A stretch of DNA of 64,000 nt from Leptospirales bacterium (GCA_019694655.1 JAIBBN010000007.1:1-64000), one strand, 5' to 3'. Positions 52,784-61,779 are shown, counted from the first letter of the stretch. The notes: a model not told the origin generated them from the sequence alone. Numbers and translations are program-made.

Positions 52784-53754
52784 GATCCTGAAGCGCCTCC
52801 GCCAGAGAATCCGCCGCCGCCCCCGGAAAAGCCCCCGCCGCCGCCAGAAAATCCGCCGCCGCTGCTCCAGGAACTACGGCGCCCGCTGCGCAACAGGATC
52901 TGCAGTCCAATATCAAGAATGCCGCCAACGATAACCTTTTCTGCTTCTGGATGGGGACGCCCGCTACGTTGCCAGCGAAGCTTGTAAAAGATGAGAAGCG
53001 CAAAGAATCCAACTGCAATGGCGGCGCCAAAGCTTGCAAGGACAGCGCCGCGAACCAAGAGCGTGGGACCAACCAGCAGCAGAGAAAAGACGCCATTCAG
53101 CGGAAAAAAAAAGGGCCAGCTCATTGTGCTGCGACTCCAGAGGGCGTGGCGCAGCATCAGCCATGCTACGAAAGCCAGCGCCAGAGAGACAATGAAGGCA
53201 AAGGGCAGTTGACTCGCGTCTAACGCATCTTCGGAGGACGATTCAGACCGATCGCCCGGATCGGCGACGTATTCGCCGGCGACGGCGGCCATGATTTTCT
53301 CCACGCCGGCGACAACTCCGTCATCCATGCGACCTTCGCGAAAAAGCGGCGCCACAGTTTCGCGAATGATACGCGACGCCTGGGCATCAGTCAAGGCGCC
53401 CTCAAGGCCCTGGCCCACTTCGATGCGCATGCGTCGATCTCCCGTAGAAATCAAAAAGAGAATGCCATTGTCATTCTTGGCTGTTCCCAAACGCCACTGC
53501 TCGGCTACCCGGATAGAATAATCTTCTATTGGATCGCCTTCCAGCGACGGCACGATCAAAATGGCAATCTGGTTGCCTGTCTCCCGCTCATGATCGGCCA
53601 GACGCTGTTCCACCGAATGGATCGTCGCTGGCGAAAGCGCGCCAGCCAGGTCAACGATACGCCCGCTTAGCGGCGGAACTTCACGCGCAACGAGTTGCCC
53701 GACAATCCAGAATTGCAGCGCCAAAATGAGCAGAAACTTGCGCACAGTCTTCAA
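52777..53754 (-). CDS. TPM-domain exported membrane protein, second of the trio
   Basis: About 325 residues, a close architectural paralogue of its neighbour: signal peptide (FLLILALQFWIVGQLVA), TPM domain (IVDLAGALSPATIHSVEQRL, MRIEVGQGLEGALTDAQASR), membrane helices around 200-255 and a Gly-rich tail (SGGGGGFSGGG repeats, ending GGGASGSW). The shared core with the next gene suggests duplication. TTG start overlaps the previous stop (TTGA). No catalytic residues known for the family. Confidence 0.8.
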   Translation of the reverse strand: MKTVRKFLLILALQFWIVGQLVAREVPPLSGRIVDLAGALSPATIHSVEQRLADHERETGNQIAILIVPSLEGDPIEDYSIRVAEQWRLGTAKNDNGILFLISTGDRRMRIEVGQGLEGALTDAQASRIIRETVAPLFREGRMDDGVVAGVEKIMAAVAGEYVADPGDRSESSSEDALDASQLPFAFIVSLALAFVAWLMLRHALWSRSTMSWPFFFPLNGVFSLLLVGPTLLVRGAVLASFGAAIAVGFFALLIFYKLRWQRSGRPHPEAEKVIVGGILDIGLQILLRSGRRSSWSSGGGFSGGGGGFSGGGGGFSGGGASGSW

Positions 53755-54401
53755 TCGCCAACAATCAATTCATTGGCCAGTTCGTTGCTATCGTCGTTTC
53801 GCAAGGCGACCCCCCTTCGTTTCAGCAACTCGCCGCAGAGGGCGATGGCTTCGAGCAATCCGTCGGCGGCGCGACCCTGCTTGATACCCTGTACGACGCG
53901 AGCGACAACACTCTGCCATTCCTCTTGCTTGACGCGTGCATTGATACCGCTGTCGCCAAGTACGATGACCATGCGCTCAAAATTGCTGATGAATATCAAT
54001 ACACCGGTCCGATCGCGGGTCTCGAAGATTTCGCGCTCTACAAAGGCCTGCATTGCTCGGCTTCGAACGCGATGTTCCAGAGCCGCCCTGCCGGCCAGAA
54101 TGCGGCGAAGTCCGGGTATCAGACTGACAAGCAGCGCCGCGGCTGCGCCGCCAACGATGACCAGGGCGGAGAGCGTCTCCATGCCAAAGGGAGACCAGAG
54201 CTCGGTGAATTGATAGAGACCATAGACTCCGGCAAGTGTTACCAGCATGCCAATGGCCGCGCCACGCCAGACAGCCTCTGGATAGCCGTCGCTGGCCGCC
54301 ACGTAGTAAGGCACAATTTCTCCGGAGGTCCTGCCTTCGGCGCCAGCAATAGCCTGGGAGATGCGCTTTTGGTCCTGCGGACTGAAGGGGTTACGAGGCA
54401 T
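53751..54401 (-). CDS. TPM-domain membrane protein, first of the trio (signal-less, short type)
   Basis: About 216 residues. The N-terminus SPQDQKRISQAIAGAEGRTS is a TPM start, then GEIVPYYVAASDGYPEAVW, two membrane helices (AAIGMLVTLAGVYGLYQFT, TLSALVIVGGAAAALLVS) and LIFISNFERMVIVLGDSGIN. This matches the 'TPM_phosphatase' membrane-inserted subfamily usually found beside ygcG. First gene of the trio, upstream of the next two; divergent from the DsbA-fold gene. Confidence 0.78.
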   Translation of the reverse strand: MPRNPFSPQDQKRISQAIAGAEGRTSGEIVPYYVAASDGYPEAVWRGAAIGMLVTLAGVYGLYQFTELWSPFGMETLSALVIVGGAAAALLVSLIPGLRRILAGRAALEHRVRSRAMQAFVEREIFETRDRTGVLIFISNFERMVIVLGDSGINARVKQEEWQSVVARVVQGIKQGRAADGLLEAIALCGELLKRRGVALRNDDSNELANELIVGD

Positions 54402-54487
54402 ACTGTGTTTGGTTCAGCGGCCCGCCGCAGTGCAAGCAAAATCGATTGCCGAAACCGAAGGGCGGCGGGCGCGTCTGCCTGAGTAAT

Positions 54488-55141
54488 ATGGAAAGCGAGT
54501 TTCTCTACTTTTCGGACCCGATGTGTTCCTGGTGCTATGGATTTTCAGAAGTCGCTGCCAGACTGGCGCAAGACTATGCGGATCAAACGCCCATGACGGT
54601 CTGCCCCGGAGGGCTGCGCATCGACGAGAAAACGCCAATGCCGGAACCGATGGCACAAGAAATCAGCCGCCACTGGCAGGCTGTGGCGCAGGCTTCGCAA
54701 GCGGTCTTCGATTTCGACTTTTTCCAGAAACACCCCGGTTTCGTTTACAACACAGCGCCCGCCTGTCGCGCCGTGGTAGCCGCAGGCCGCATTGATCGTT
54801 TGAACGCCCTTCGCTATCAAAGCGCTTTGCAGCATCGGTTTTACGCCGCGGGCGAAGACCCAACCGATCATGCGACCTTTCTGGCGGCGGCACAGGATGC
54901 TGGCATTGCAGCCGAAACATTTGCCCTCGCTTACGATGATCCGGCAACCGAGCAGATGACCCGCGAACTATTTGATTTTTCTCGTCGTCTCGGAATCCAC
55001 GGTTATCCCACGCTGGTACTGAGGCTCCAGGATCGACTGCTGGCGATTACACGGGGCTACATTCCTTACGATGCTCTCCGCCAGCGCGTTGCAATTGCAT
55101 TTCAGCAAGGCGCGGCCGACGCTTCGGTGGCAGAAGAGTGA
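54488..55141 (+). CDS. DsbA-fold (FrnE-like) thiol oxidoreductase
   Basis: About 217 residues. Thioredoxin-fold start FLYFSDPMCSWCYGFSEVA with CSWC active site, later GIHGYPTLVLRLQD (cis-Pro) and a helical insert (residues ~65-150). FrnE/DsbA-related cytoplasmic proteins act on polyketide or glutathione-dependent isomer substrates or as chaperones. No signal peptide, so cytoplasmic. ATG at 54488 is preferred over an in-frame 54446 start that adds 14 residues. Confidence 0.82.
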   Translation: MESEFLYFSDPMCSWCYGFSEVAARLAQDYADQTPMTVCPGGLRIDEKTPMPEPMAQEISRHWQAVAQASQAVFDFDFFQKHPGFVYNTAPACRAVVAAGRIDRLNALRYQSALQHRFYAAGEDPTDHATFLAAAQDAGIAAETFALAYDDPATEQMTRELFDFSRRLGIHGYPTLVLRLQDRLLAITRGYIPYDALRQRVAIAFQQGAADASVAEE

Positions 55142-55175
55142 AGTTCCAGCCGCCGTGCTGCTGATAGAAGCGTGT

Positions 55176-56069
55176 TCAATTCCATCCAGCGCCGCGAAAC
55201 AGACGGACCAGGCGCTGGCGATAGAGCCACAGCGGAATCAAGACGATCAACAGCGGCAAGAGATAGATGGCATAGTAAAGCAGCATCAAGCTCAAGTTAG
55301 CCAGATCAATGAAGGCATTGGCGTAAAGCGGGGCTCGAATCCCCTGCGGGGCCTCGGGACCGCGCAGCGATACTTGCAAGGTTGCCCAGGCTGCTCTGTC
55401 GCGAATTCCCCATTGCTCGAGGTAGGCTTGATCGCCGGCATCTTCAGAAGAAGAAATCAGGCGTTCACGATCCGCCCAACTGCGCGTAGTTGCCGGTCCC
55501 TGCAGGCGTCGCTGTGTACGTAGATTCTCCCGGCGTTGCAGCAAAGTCTGACGGAGCAATTCCGCAGTATGGTCTGTAGTCTGAATGCTCTCTGATTGGA
55601 GCGCGCCAATGGCATCCAATTCATCAAGCGCTTGAAACAGATCGCGGACGCGTACCCGCACCACTGCATTCATGTCGCTGCGCTCGCCGACGGCGGCTTC
55701 CGATGAGCTCAAGTAGCCATACTTTCGGGCGATCGTAAACAGTGCGCGACGAGACGCCGGAAAATTGTCGACTCGATAGTTTAAAGCGATTGAGTATTCA
55801 AGAGTTCGGTCGGCTGCCGCCGCAAAAGGTCCCAATTCAGCGCTTTCCAGGCTTCCGCCGGAAAAGCGCGAGTTGAGCTCCTGCTCCTCGCCGGCCGATT
55901 CATCCCCGGCAAGTTGATCGGCAGCGCCGCCCGGCGGCGCCGGCGCGACGCTCTCCGAAGCGCGTCTTTCAGCAATGCTGGGCGCCGCATCCTGCGCTTC
56001 TCGCTTGCAGCTGGCAAAAAGCGAAAGGAAAATGAAGGAGAGTACGATGGCTCTTGGCGTCCCGGTCAT
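55176..56069 (-). CDS. DUF4349-like lipoprotein
   Basis: About 297 residues. Lipobox VLSFIFLSLFASC. The mature part has the DUF4349 pattern: SIALNYRVDNFPASRRALF (DxxF/Y), YGYLSSSEAAVGERSDMNAV and VRVRVRDLFQALDELDAIGA, a central coiled segment (LRQTLLQRRENLRTQRRL) and a C-terminal membrane helix (LSLMLLYYAIYLLPLLIVLIP). Family function is unknown, often membrane-associated sensing. ATG at 56069 chosen by the signal peptide; 56165 is the outer frame limit. Confidence 0.75.
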   Translation of the reverse strand: MTGTPRAIVLSFIFLSLFASCKREAQDAAPSIAERRASESVAPAPPGGAADQLAGDESAGEEQELNSRFSGGSLESAELGPFAAAADRTLEYSIALNYRVDNFPASRRALFTIARKYGYLSSSEAAVGERSDMNAVVRVRVRDLFQALDELDAIGALQSESIQTTDHTAELLRQTLLQRRENLRTQRRLQGPATTRSWADRERLISSSEDAGDQAYLEQWGIRDRAAWATLQVSLRGPEAPQGIRAPLYANAFIDLANLSLMLLYYAIYLLPLLIVLIPLWLYRQRLVRLFRGAGWN

Positions 56070-56088
56070 AGCTGATTGGACGCAGAGC

Positions 56089-56655
56089 TTACAAAGGCGG
56101 TTCGCCAAGACCGGCAAGATTTGCTGCCGATCGGGTCTCAAAGGGATAGCGCGCCATCTCAACATAGTCCGGTCGTTCGGCGGCGCTGCTGTTACGGTGC
56201 GCGCTTACGACTTGCCCGCGATAGACCAAAAATATACCCGGCATTTGCGTGACGTCGCCCATCACCGGGCCCTGACGAACTCCGCCCAACAGTCGCAATG
56301 CAAGAGCGCGCGTCCAGACCTTCCAGCCAAGCATGCGACGGCCCCAACCGCGCTGCAATTGGAAGGCGCGGTAGATCTTCTGTCCGGGATCGCTGAGATG
56401 GATTACGTCGCGCAGTCCGTAACGCTCAAAGACTTCGGCAGCCTCTTCTGGCGAACTCATATGCACCAGCACGATTGCCGAACCCTCCAGCTCGATGGCC
56501 TGTCTCTGCTTGCCAAGGTCGATCAAGGATTCGCGACAGAAGATGCAGCCCAGCTGTCGCAAAAATACAAAAAGCAGCGGCAGCTCATGAGTCAGCTCAG
56601 CTATGTTGTGGCCGCGGTGGCAGTAGTGCGTGCGGAGTATGCCGTCAACGTCCAT
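56089..56655 (-). CDS. AhpC/TSA-like thioredoxin-fold protein (SelL-like) with CxxC
   Basis: About 188 residues. LLFVFLRQLGCIFCRESL carries a CxxC motif in the peroxiredoxin-like (AhpC-TSA_2) pattern, with IVLVHMSSPEEAAEVFERYG and a cis-Pro-like MPGIFLVYRG. Likely a thiol-based antioxidant or redox protein, cytoplasmic. Gap of 111 bases to the next gene. The DUF4349-like gene follows 19 bases downstream on the same strand. Confidence 0.75.
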   Translation of the reverse strand: MDVDGILRTHYCHRGHNIAELTHELPLLFVFLRQLGCIFCRESLIDLGKQRQAIELEGSAIVLVHMSSPEEAAEVFERYGLRDVIHLSDPGQKIYRAFQLQRGWGRRMLGWKVWTRALALRLLGGVRQGPVMGDVTQMPGIFLVYRGQVVSAHRNSSAAERPDYVEMARYPFETRSAANLAGLGEPPL

Positions 56656-56766
56656 GAGAAGATTGCTATGGCCGCCTCAACTTTCTGAGCGGCTTGAAAC
56701 CGACGTTATTGCGGTCAGTATAACACAGCGCCCGCTCGCGGCATTGAAAAAACGTACAGGGCGCAT

Positions 56767-57282
56767 TCATTTGCTTTCAATATTCGCTCGTTCTTGCCGG
56801 CTTTCACGTAACAAAAATGCAGTAACTGCACAAAGCGAGGCCAAAGAGGAGGCCAGCAGCCCGTAGAAAAGCGACATGATCCAGACCTGTTCGCGCTGCC
56901 AGGCCAGAGCAAATCCGAGGCCCAGCAGCGCGCCGCAGAGGCCGCCCAGCCACCAGGCCAGGCACCGGGAGCAGGAGGCCCAGAGATACGCCAGGCGCCA
57001 GCCGCCCCGCAGCTCGCCCCGATCCCGGTGCAGACGACGCAGCAAGCGTGGCTGACCGCGTCGCCCGGCCAACCAGCGCAGTAGACAACGAGTCAAGGCT
57101 TTGCTTTCTGCAAGTCGATCCGAGAGCAGGCCCACAAACAGGGCCCCTGCGAACAGCAAAAGCAACAGTGCGGCGTTACGCTGCAGCCAGAGCCGCCAGT
57201 CCTCTGCAAGCCGCAGCGGAATCGCTGTCAGCAGCAGCGTGGCCAGAAGATGCCGGAGCAAAGTGCGCGGCGTGTAGTCCAT
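56767..57282 (-). CDS. Hypothetical membrane protein
   Basis: About 171 residues. Four hydrophobic stretches (LLATLLLTAIPLRLA, NAALLLLLFAGALFVGLLSD, LAWWLGGLCGALLGLGFALA, MSLFYGLLASSLASLCAVTAF) with a basic loop between (LLRWLAGRRGQPRLLRRLHR). Function unknown. Confidence 0.55.
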   Translation of the reverse strand: MDYTPRTLLRHLLATLLLTAIPLRLAEDWRLWLQRNAALLLLLFAGALFVGLLSDRLAESKALTRCLLRWLAGRRGQPRLLRRLHRDRGELRGGWRLAYLWASCSRCLAWWLGGLCGALLGLGFALAWQREQVWIMSLFYGLLASSLASLCAVTAFLLRESRQERANIESK

Positions 57283-57309
57283 CGCAGTTGTATGAGCAGC
57301 GGTGCGCGG

Positions 57310-58440
57310 CTATTTTACAAACTCAGCGAAATCGCGAAATTTGTAGCCTGGTCCGGGCTTTTGCTCGGTGCCAAAACGCTCCAGATTTCGCGGGTGACGC
57401 AAGCCGCCGCTGCGATGTAGCGCTTCGTTTTGCTGGATGGTTGACTTCTCCGGAGCGCCGCCCGGTTTGCAGCAGCGGTAGGCCTCCTGAATCAAGCGAG
57501 TGCGTTCATCAGAGTCCCAGATGCGCGCCGCCTTCAGTTCCGCCTGATAGGTCTCGTGCGTCCAGATATCGTCCCAGCGCAGCCCAAAGTATTCGTGGAA
57601 GACGGATTCGCGGACGGCCAGGCGACCCGGCTGACATTCCTTGGTGCGCGCAATGTTGATCGGCGTGCGCGATGGATCGATAGGATCCAGCCAGCGTTCA
57701 TCGCGCGGAGCAAATTCGCAGTGCGCATCCAGCCAGTCTGTAACCATGCTGATCATTCTTTCCCAGCGATCCAGAATTCCCTTCCAGCGAGCCAGGCGCG
57801 GCGCGTATTCCCATTCTACCTTCTGGCGCATCAAACGGAATTCCAGGGGATCGGCAATGTGAAAGGGGTGTCTGGCGCAGAGCTCTTCGAATCCCTGCTT
57901 GATCTTGCGCTTCATCTCCACTTCCAGCGGATAACCCATGACTTCTGCACAGTGCAGTTCAAATTCAATGTTTGGACCAGGGCTGCCGGCATTCATTTCG
58001 GCAAACAGTCCCTGCTCTTCGGCCTTACGCAGAAAGACCGGATAGCTGACGCCAGATTTTCCCAGGGCCAGCAGCTTTTGCAGTGGCGGTAAGAGATGCT
58101 GATTTTTGGGATCAGACTTGAGCGTATTGTAGCTGTTTTCGTAAGCGCCTAGACTTTGTTTGAGCAGACTGTCGTCATCTGTGGCCTGTCCCTGACTCTG
58201 GGCGGCCGCAGCCAGCGCTTTAGAGTAGGCGTTGCTGAACTTAACAAAAAGATCCTCAGTAGTGAGCTTCGTAGTATAGGAGATGATATCATCCATCTCC
58301 TTGGCCAGGCGCTCCATCTCTGCCAGCACGGCGTTCATGTCGTCTACCGCCGGACCGCTCAATTTTCGCGCGGCCACGTCCCTGGCCATTCCACGGAAGG
58401 TTCCCAGAATCGAATCGGCGGTACTCTGGTCGATTGGCAT
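57310..58440 (-). CDS. Unknown soluble protein, second gene of an unexplained pair
   Basis: About 376 residues, no signal peptide or membrane helix. Helical and charged in the first half (ERLAKEMDDIISYTTKLTTE, SLGAYENSYNTLKSDPK), then a Trp-rich region (WKGILDRWERMISMVTDWLD) with HCEFAPRDERWLDPIDPSRT and the C-terminal RTRLIQEAYRCCKPGGAPEK. I see no known domain. ATG one base after the stop of the upstream gene (TGAGATG), so co-translated with it. Confidence 0.6.
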   Translation of the reverse strand: MPIDQSTADSILGTFRGMARDVAARKLSGPAVDDMNAVLAEMERLAKEMDDIISYTTKLTTEDLFVKFSNAYSKALAAAAQSQGQATDDDSLLKQSLGAYENSYNTLKSDPKNQHLLPPLQKLLALGKSGVSYPVFLRKAEEQGLFAEMNAGSPGPNIEFELHCAEVMGYPLEVEMKRKIKQGFEELCARHPFHIADPLEFRLMRQKVEWEYAPRLARWKGILDRWERMISMVTDWLDAHCEFAPRDERWLDPIDPSRTPINIARTKECQPGRLAVRESVFHEYFGLRWDDIWTHETYQAELKAARIWDSDERTRLIQEAYRCCKPGGAPEKSTIQQNEALHRSGGLRHPRNLERFGTEQKPGPGYKFRDFAEFVK

Positions 58441-58441
58441 C

Positions 58442-59107
58442 TCAGATCCCCAGATATTTCTTGTGCTCAGGAATGCGGCGTTTCACGCTCTCATCGGGAA
58501 TCGGAATCAACCGGCGGTGCCGATCTTCCCACACCAGGTCGTGATCCATTTGCCAGTCTGGCTTCCATTCCCTGGCGCGCGGCAGCGTAACCTCGCGAAA
58601 TAGCTTGTGCGCTTCTTCATAGGCATGGCGAACAGCCTCGTCGCGCTCCTTGCGCCAGCGCGCAGGAACTTCGCCCTTCTCGTCTTCTTCAATGTTTTCG
58701 ATGCCAATGAAATCGCTATAGAAATAGTCCGCAAATCCATCGACGGAGATCAATTTGCTGGTTTCCTGGCGCAGCAAGTTGGTCGCGTCGATCATTTGCA
58801 TCACGTCGTCAAAGGAGTCGATGACATCCAGAATGCGCTGGCAACCGGCGGCGCGAATTGGCTCCTTCAATTCTTCCCAGTGCTTCTTTTCCGCTGTCTC
58901 CTGATCTTTGACCAGCGCCAGGGCGACCTTGAGATTCAGCTTGCCCGCTTCGAGTTTTGACTTGAATTCGGCTAGTTCTTTGCAGCTGGCAAGCGCTTCG
59001 TAAATCGCTTTTTCGGCGGCATAGGAGTGCGGGTACAGCGGATTGCCCTCGTACTTTTTCATCCGCGCTTTGTAGTAATCAATGTAATCCTGGTGTCTTT
59101 GATCCAT
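58442..59107 (-). CDS. Unknown soluble protein, first gene of an unexplained pair
   Basis: About 221 residues, highly charged, mostly helical (RHQDYIDYYKARMKKYEG, HWEELKEPIRAAGCQRILDV, DEAVRHAYEEAHKLFREVTL), with a His/Trp/Asp-rich stretch near the C-terminus (WKPDWQMDHDLVWEDRHRRL). ATG at 59107 chosen as the first clean start; 14 in-frame codons lie upstream. No family recognised. Divergent from the MaoC gene. Confidence 0.6.
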   Translation of the reverse strand: MDQRHQDYIDYYKARMKKYEGNPLYPHSYAAEKAIYEALASCKELAEFKSKLEAGKLNLKVALALVKDQETAEKKHWEELKEPIRAAGCQRILDVIDSFDDVMQMIDATNLLRQETSKLISVDGFADYFYSDFIGIENIEEDEKGEVPARWRKERDEAVRHAYEEAHKLFREVTLPRAREWKPDWQMDHDLVWEDRHRRLIPIPDESVKRRIPEHKKYLGI

Positions 59108-59173
59108 AGGCCAAATCGCTGTGTAAGAGTGCGCTCCCGCTAGCAGCACAGTCTACCAGTTTTTACGGGACGA

Positions 59174-59202
59174 TTGACAGGAGCGGGGCAGGTCGCTGCA
59201 AT
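59174..59202 (+). promoter_or_regulatory. Weak candidate promoter before the MaoC gene
   Basis: TTGACA (59174-59179), then TGCAAT (59197-59202) after 17 bases. The -10 matches consensus at four of six. Transcription would start at or next to the ATG (59208), giving a leaderless message. Tentative. Confidence 0.22.
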
Positions 59203-59207
59203 GCAAC

Positions 59208-59648
59208 ATGTACCAGAGGGGCAGGAGCTTTGCTGAAATCAACGTCGGCGACAGCGCCTTCTTTGCCAAAACGATCAGCGAGAGCGATATCTATCTTTAT
59301 GCGGGCATCAGCGGCGACTTCAATCCAGTGCACGTTGATGAGGAATATGCGAGGACCACGCCCTTTGGGGCTCGTGTAGCGCACGGCGGTTTGACAGCGT
59401 CCCTGCTTGCTCCGGTGCTCGGCATGCGTTTGCCAGGACTGGGGACCGTTGCCCTCGAGGTTTCGCAGCGCTTCAAACGACCGGTCTATCCCGGCGATAC
59501 CATTACCTGCCGCGTTGAAGTCATACGAAAGATTGCACGCCTGCAGGCAGTGGAAATGAAAGTTGAATGGAAAAATCAACGCGGCGAAGTGGTGGCCTCG
59601 GGCGCCTGTAAGGTTCTGCCGCCGGTTGCGGCGACGGGCGGTCCATGA
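59208..59648 (+). CDS. MaoC-family (R)-enoyl-CoA hydratase (PhaJ-like)
   Basis: About 146 residues. The hot-dog catalytic motif YAGISGDFNPVHVDEEYART (Asp and His) and the loop ARVAHGGLTASLLAPVLG are intact, then YPGDTITCRVEV. It hydrates or dehydrates (R)-3-hydroxyacyl-CoA, in fatty acid or polyhydroxyalkanoate metabolism. Overlaps the GH18 gene by four bases. Confidence 0.9.
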   Translation: MYQRGRSFAEINVGDSAFFAKTISESDIYLYAGISGDFNPVHVDEEYARTTPFGARVAHGGLTASLLAPVLGMRLPGLGTVALEVSQRFKRPVYPGDTITCRVEVIRKIARLQAVEMKVEWKNQRGEVVASGACKVLPPVAATGGP

Positions 59649-60667
59649 TTAACTGGCGCGCCAGCCAGATCGCGCAGCGAGCTGCGATTCTTGTGCTTAT
59701 TTCTCTTTTTGCCTTCGCCTGTACGCAGAGCGCAGAGGAGGCCTCGGGCCCGGACGCCTCGCCGCGACGCATTGACCAGTGGGCTTACCTGATTCCGGAA
59801 TCCTTTCATGCTTCGCATCTGCAGCGAAGACTGGCGGGCTACAGTACGCTGTGCCTGGGCGTTTATCGATTGAATGCGCGGGGCGAACTCTATGCACGAC
59901 CGCAGCTCAGCGCTGCCGCACAAAGGCAGCTTGCTCAGTTGCGTCGGGGGCGTCGGCTTTTTCCATTGATATCGCTGCGCGGCGCCCGCGATGGCGCGGC
60001 GATGCTGCGATCGTCGTCGGCGCGTCGCAATGCCGCTCATCGCCTGGCCGCCCTGCTGGAACGGGAGAGCTTCGATGGGCTGCACATTGATTTTGAATAT
60101 CTGGGCGCTGCCAGCAGCACGGATTTTATCAGTTTCCTTGCAGAACTTCGCCAGCAAGTCGTCAGGCAAAATAGCGTCTTGAGCATCGCAGCCACGCCGC
60201 CGCTACAGGGTACGGCAGATCAGATTGCCTTTTTTGATTTGCCGCGCATCGCTGCGCATGTCGACGAACTGGTGTCAATGACCTACGATTACCATATGCT
60301 CAGTCCAGGTCCTGTTACCCATCTGTACTGGGTGCGAAAGAACATGGAGCTCACGCTGCAGGCCTTCCCTGCCGGTCGGATCTGGATGGGCGTGCCGGGC
60401 TATGGCTACGAATGGCGCCGTCCCGGAAAAAAGCCGCGCCCGCTCAGCGAATCGCACGGCGAGGAATTGTGCCGTCGTTACAGCTGCCGCCGAGAAGATT
60501 CGGGAACGCTCACCGTGATCGGCGCCGCCTATCCTGCCAACTTTGCCGATGCTGAAACGCGCCGGCGTATGCAATCGCTGGCTGGCGAGCTTCACTTGCG
60601 CGGCACGGCGCTCTGGCGTATCGGCTTTGAAAAGTTGCCGGCCGAAGCAGACGATGCTCAACCCTGA
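59645..60667 (+). CDS. Glycoside hydrolase family 18-like (YaaH-type) lipoprotein with altered active site
   Basis: About 340 residues. Lipobox ILVLISLFAFAC. The GH18 barrel is visible: GYSTLCLGVYRLN, RLFPLISLRG, FDGLHIDFEYLG (DxxDxDxE pattern, with the first Asp of the DxD pair replaced by His and the catalytic Glu kept), ELVSMTYDYHM and RIWMGVPGYGYEW. YaaH relatives bind or cut peptidoglycan or chitin sugars. Coupled to the MaoC gene by ATGA; overlaps the convergent next gene by 10 bases. Confidence 0.78.
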   Translation: MINWRASQIAQRAAILVLISLFAFACTQSAEEASGPDASPRRIDQWAYLIPESFHASHLQRRLAGYSTLCLGVYRLNARGELYARPQLSAAAQRQLAQLRRGRRLFPLISLRGARDGAAMLRSSSARRNAAHRLAALLERESFDGLHIDFEYLGAASSTDFISFLAELRQQVVRQNSVLSIAATPPLQGTADQIAFFDLPRIAAHVDELVSMTYDYHMLSPGPVTHLYWVRKNMELTLQAFPAGRIWMGVPGYGYEWRRPGKKPRPLSESHGEELCRRYSCRREDSGTLTVIGAAYPANFADAETRRRMQSLAGELHLRGTALWRIGFEKLPAEADDAQP

Positions 60668-61095
60668 GGCGGCGGATAGTAAATCAATTCCAGGATCAAC
60701 GAGCCGTCGAGACGCAGGCCCAGGTTCCAGCCAGTTTTCAAGAAGGCGTCCAAACGTTTCAGTTCGCGCAGACACTCGCTGGCATCGCGACAGGGATAGC
60801 GCAGGGCGTGCGGCATGGCGTGATAGGCCCAGTAGCGTGCATGCACAACAAGCATCGTAAGATAGCTGTGTCCGTCTTCGTTCTCTATGAGGATATGACT
60901 GACCTGACGCCGGTTGAGGACGCGCGTTTCAAAACTGGCGCCGGGCCTGGGGTAAACGACGCCGCGTTGGAGGCCGACGCTTGGTCCGGAAGGACCTCCA
61001 GGCGGCGCATCGGCGCCAGGCAAGGCCTGCGCCGAAACTTCACCGGCGCCCAGGAGCAGCGCAAGCAGGACGCTGCTGCAGGCGGCCCTCTTCAT
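60658..61095 (-). CDS. Hypothetical secreted protein
   Basis: About 145 residues. A signal peptide ([16 protein letters not shown]), a Gly/Pro-rich stretch and a compact C-terminal region with two cysteines ([15 protein letters not shown]) and hydrophobic strands ([35 protein letters not shown]). No family recognised. The stop of csrA lies at its start (4-base overlap), so it may be translated with csrA. Confidence 0.55.
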   Translation of the reverse strand: MKRAACSSVLLALLLGAGEVSAQALPGADAPPGGPSGPSVGLQRGVVYPRPGASFETRVLNRRQVSHILIENEDGHSYLTMLVVHARYWAYHAMPHALRYPCRDASECLRELKRLDAFLKTGWNLGLRLDGSLILELIYYPPPQG

Positions 61096-61334
61096 GAACC
61101 CGGCTTGCGCTTTTTTAGCAGGTCGCCCAGACCCTCTAGCGACGCGGGCGCGCTTTCTGCGGCGCGTTTGTTCTGTTCCTGGATCTCGCGATAAACTTCG
61201 GACCGATGCACGCTGACGTTGCGCGGCGCGCGTATGCCCAGCTTGATCTGATCGCCCTTGATATCGACGACGACGACTTCGATGTCGTCGCCGATCATGA
61301 TCGATTCGTTAACTTTGCGCGCCAGAACCAGCAC
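61092..61334 (-). CDS. csrA: Carbon storage regulator CsrA
   Basis: About 80 residues. [20 protein letters not shown] and [20 protein letters not shown] are the family core with the RNA-binding GxxRAPxxVxVHR residues. It represses or modulates translation by binding GGA-containing leaders. GTG start just after the fliW stop; in spirochaetes and Bacillus, FliW binds CsrA to free it when flagellin is present. Confidence 0.96.
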   Translation of the reverse strand: MLVLARKVNESIMIGDDIEVVVVDIKGDQIKLGIRAPRNVSVHRSEVYREIQEQNKRAAESAPASLEGLGDLLKKRKPGS

Positions 61335-61335
61335 G

Positions 61336-61779
61336 TCAGCCTTCCAGTTGTTCCATAATCGATACGCGTACCAGATGCTCCGGATGATTGGAAATGACCT
61401 GGCGACCGCGGCGCGACCCTTTGTGGATCAGTACCGGGCCCTGGAGGTTGGCGGTCATGCCGCGCGGATTGTTTTGCGGAATGGTCACAATGAGATAAAC
61501 CGAACACTGCTCCACGCCATCGACGCCAAGCGACTCCAATTCGCCAGCCGCCGGTTGCGGACGATAGGCCTGGCGCAGAAAAAGTTCAGGTTCGATCACC
61601 ACAAAGGCCAGGCCGGGCTCCTCTGTCGACTGCAACCATTTGAAGACCGACTCGCCGGATTCAGCCAGCAGCACAAAGTCGCGTCGATCGCCAAAGCCCA
61701 GCAGGCCGTCGGCGAAGGTGATCACATCAGTCGCAGCTATTTCAACTTCGCCAAGCGCTTTCGTTGCCAGTGTCGTCAT
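61336..61779 (-). CDS. fliW: Flagellar assembly factor FliW
   Basis: About 147 residues. [38 protein letters not shown] and [35 protein letters not shown] match FliW. FliW binds flagellin or CsrA, allowing flagellin translation to follow filament assembly. ATG at 61779 gives the family N-terminus (61881 is longer and overlaps flgL). Between flgL and csrA, the usual order. Confidence 0.93.
   Translation of the reverse strand: MTTLATKALGEVEIAATDVITFADGLLGFGDRRDFVLLAESGESVFKWLQSTEEPGLAFVVIEPELFLRQAYRPQPAAGELESLGVDGVEQCSVYLIVTIPQNNPRGMTANLQGPVLIHKGSRRGRQVISNHPEHLVRVSIMEQLEG

Noticed and set aside
52800-52870. A DNA repeat array
   Set aside because: The repeats encode the Gly-rich tail of the TPM protein; they are low-complexity coding sequence.
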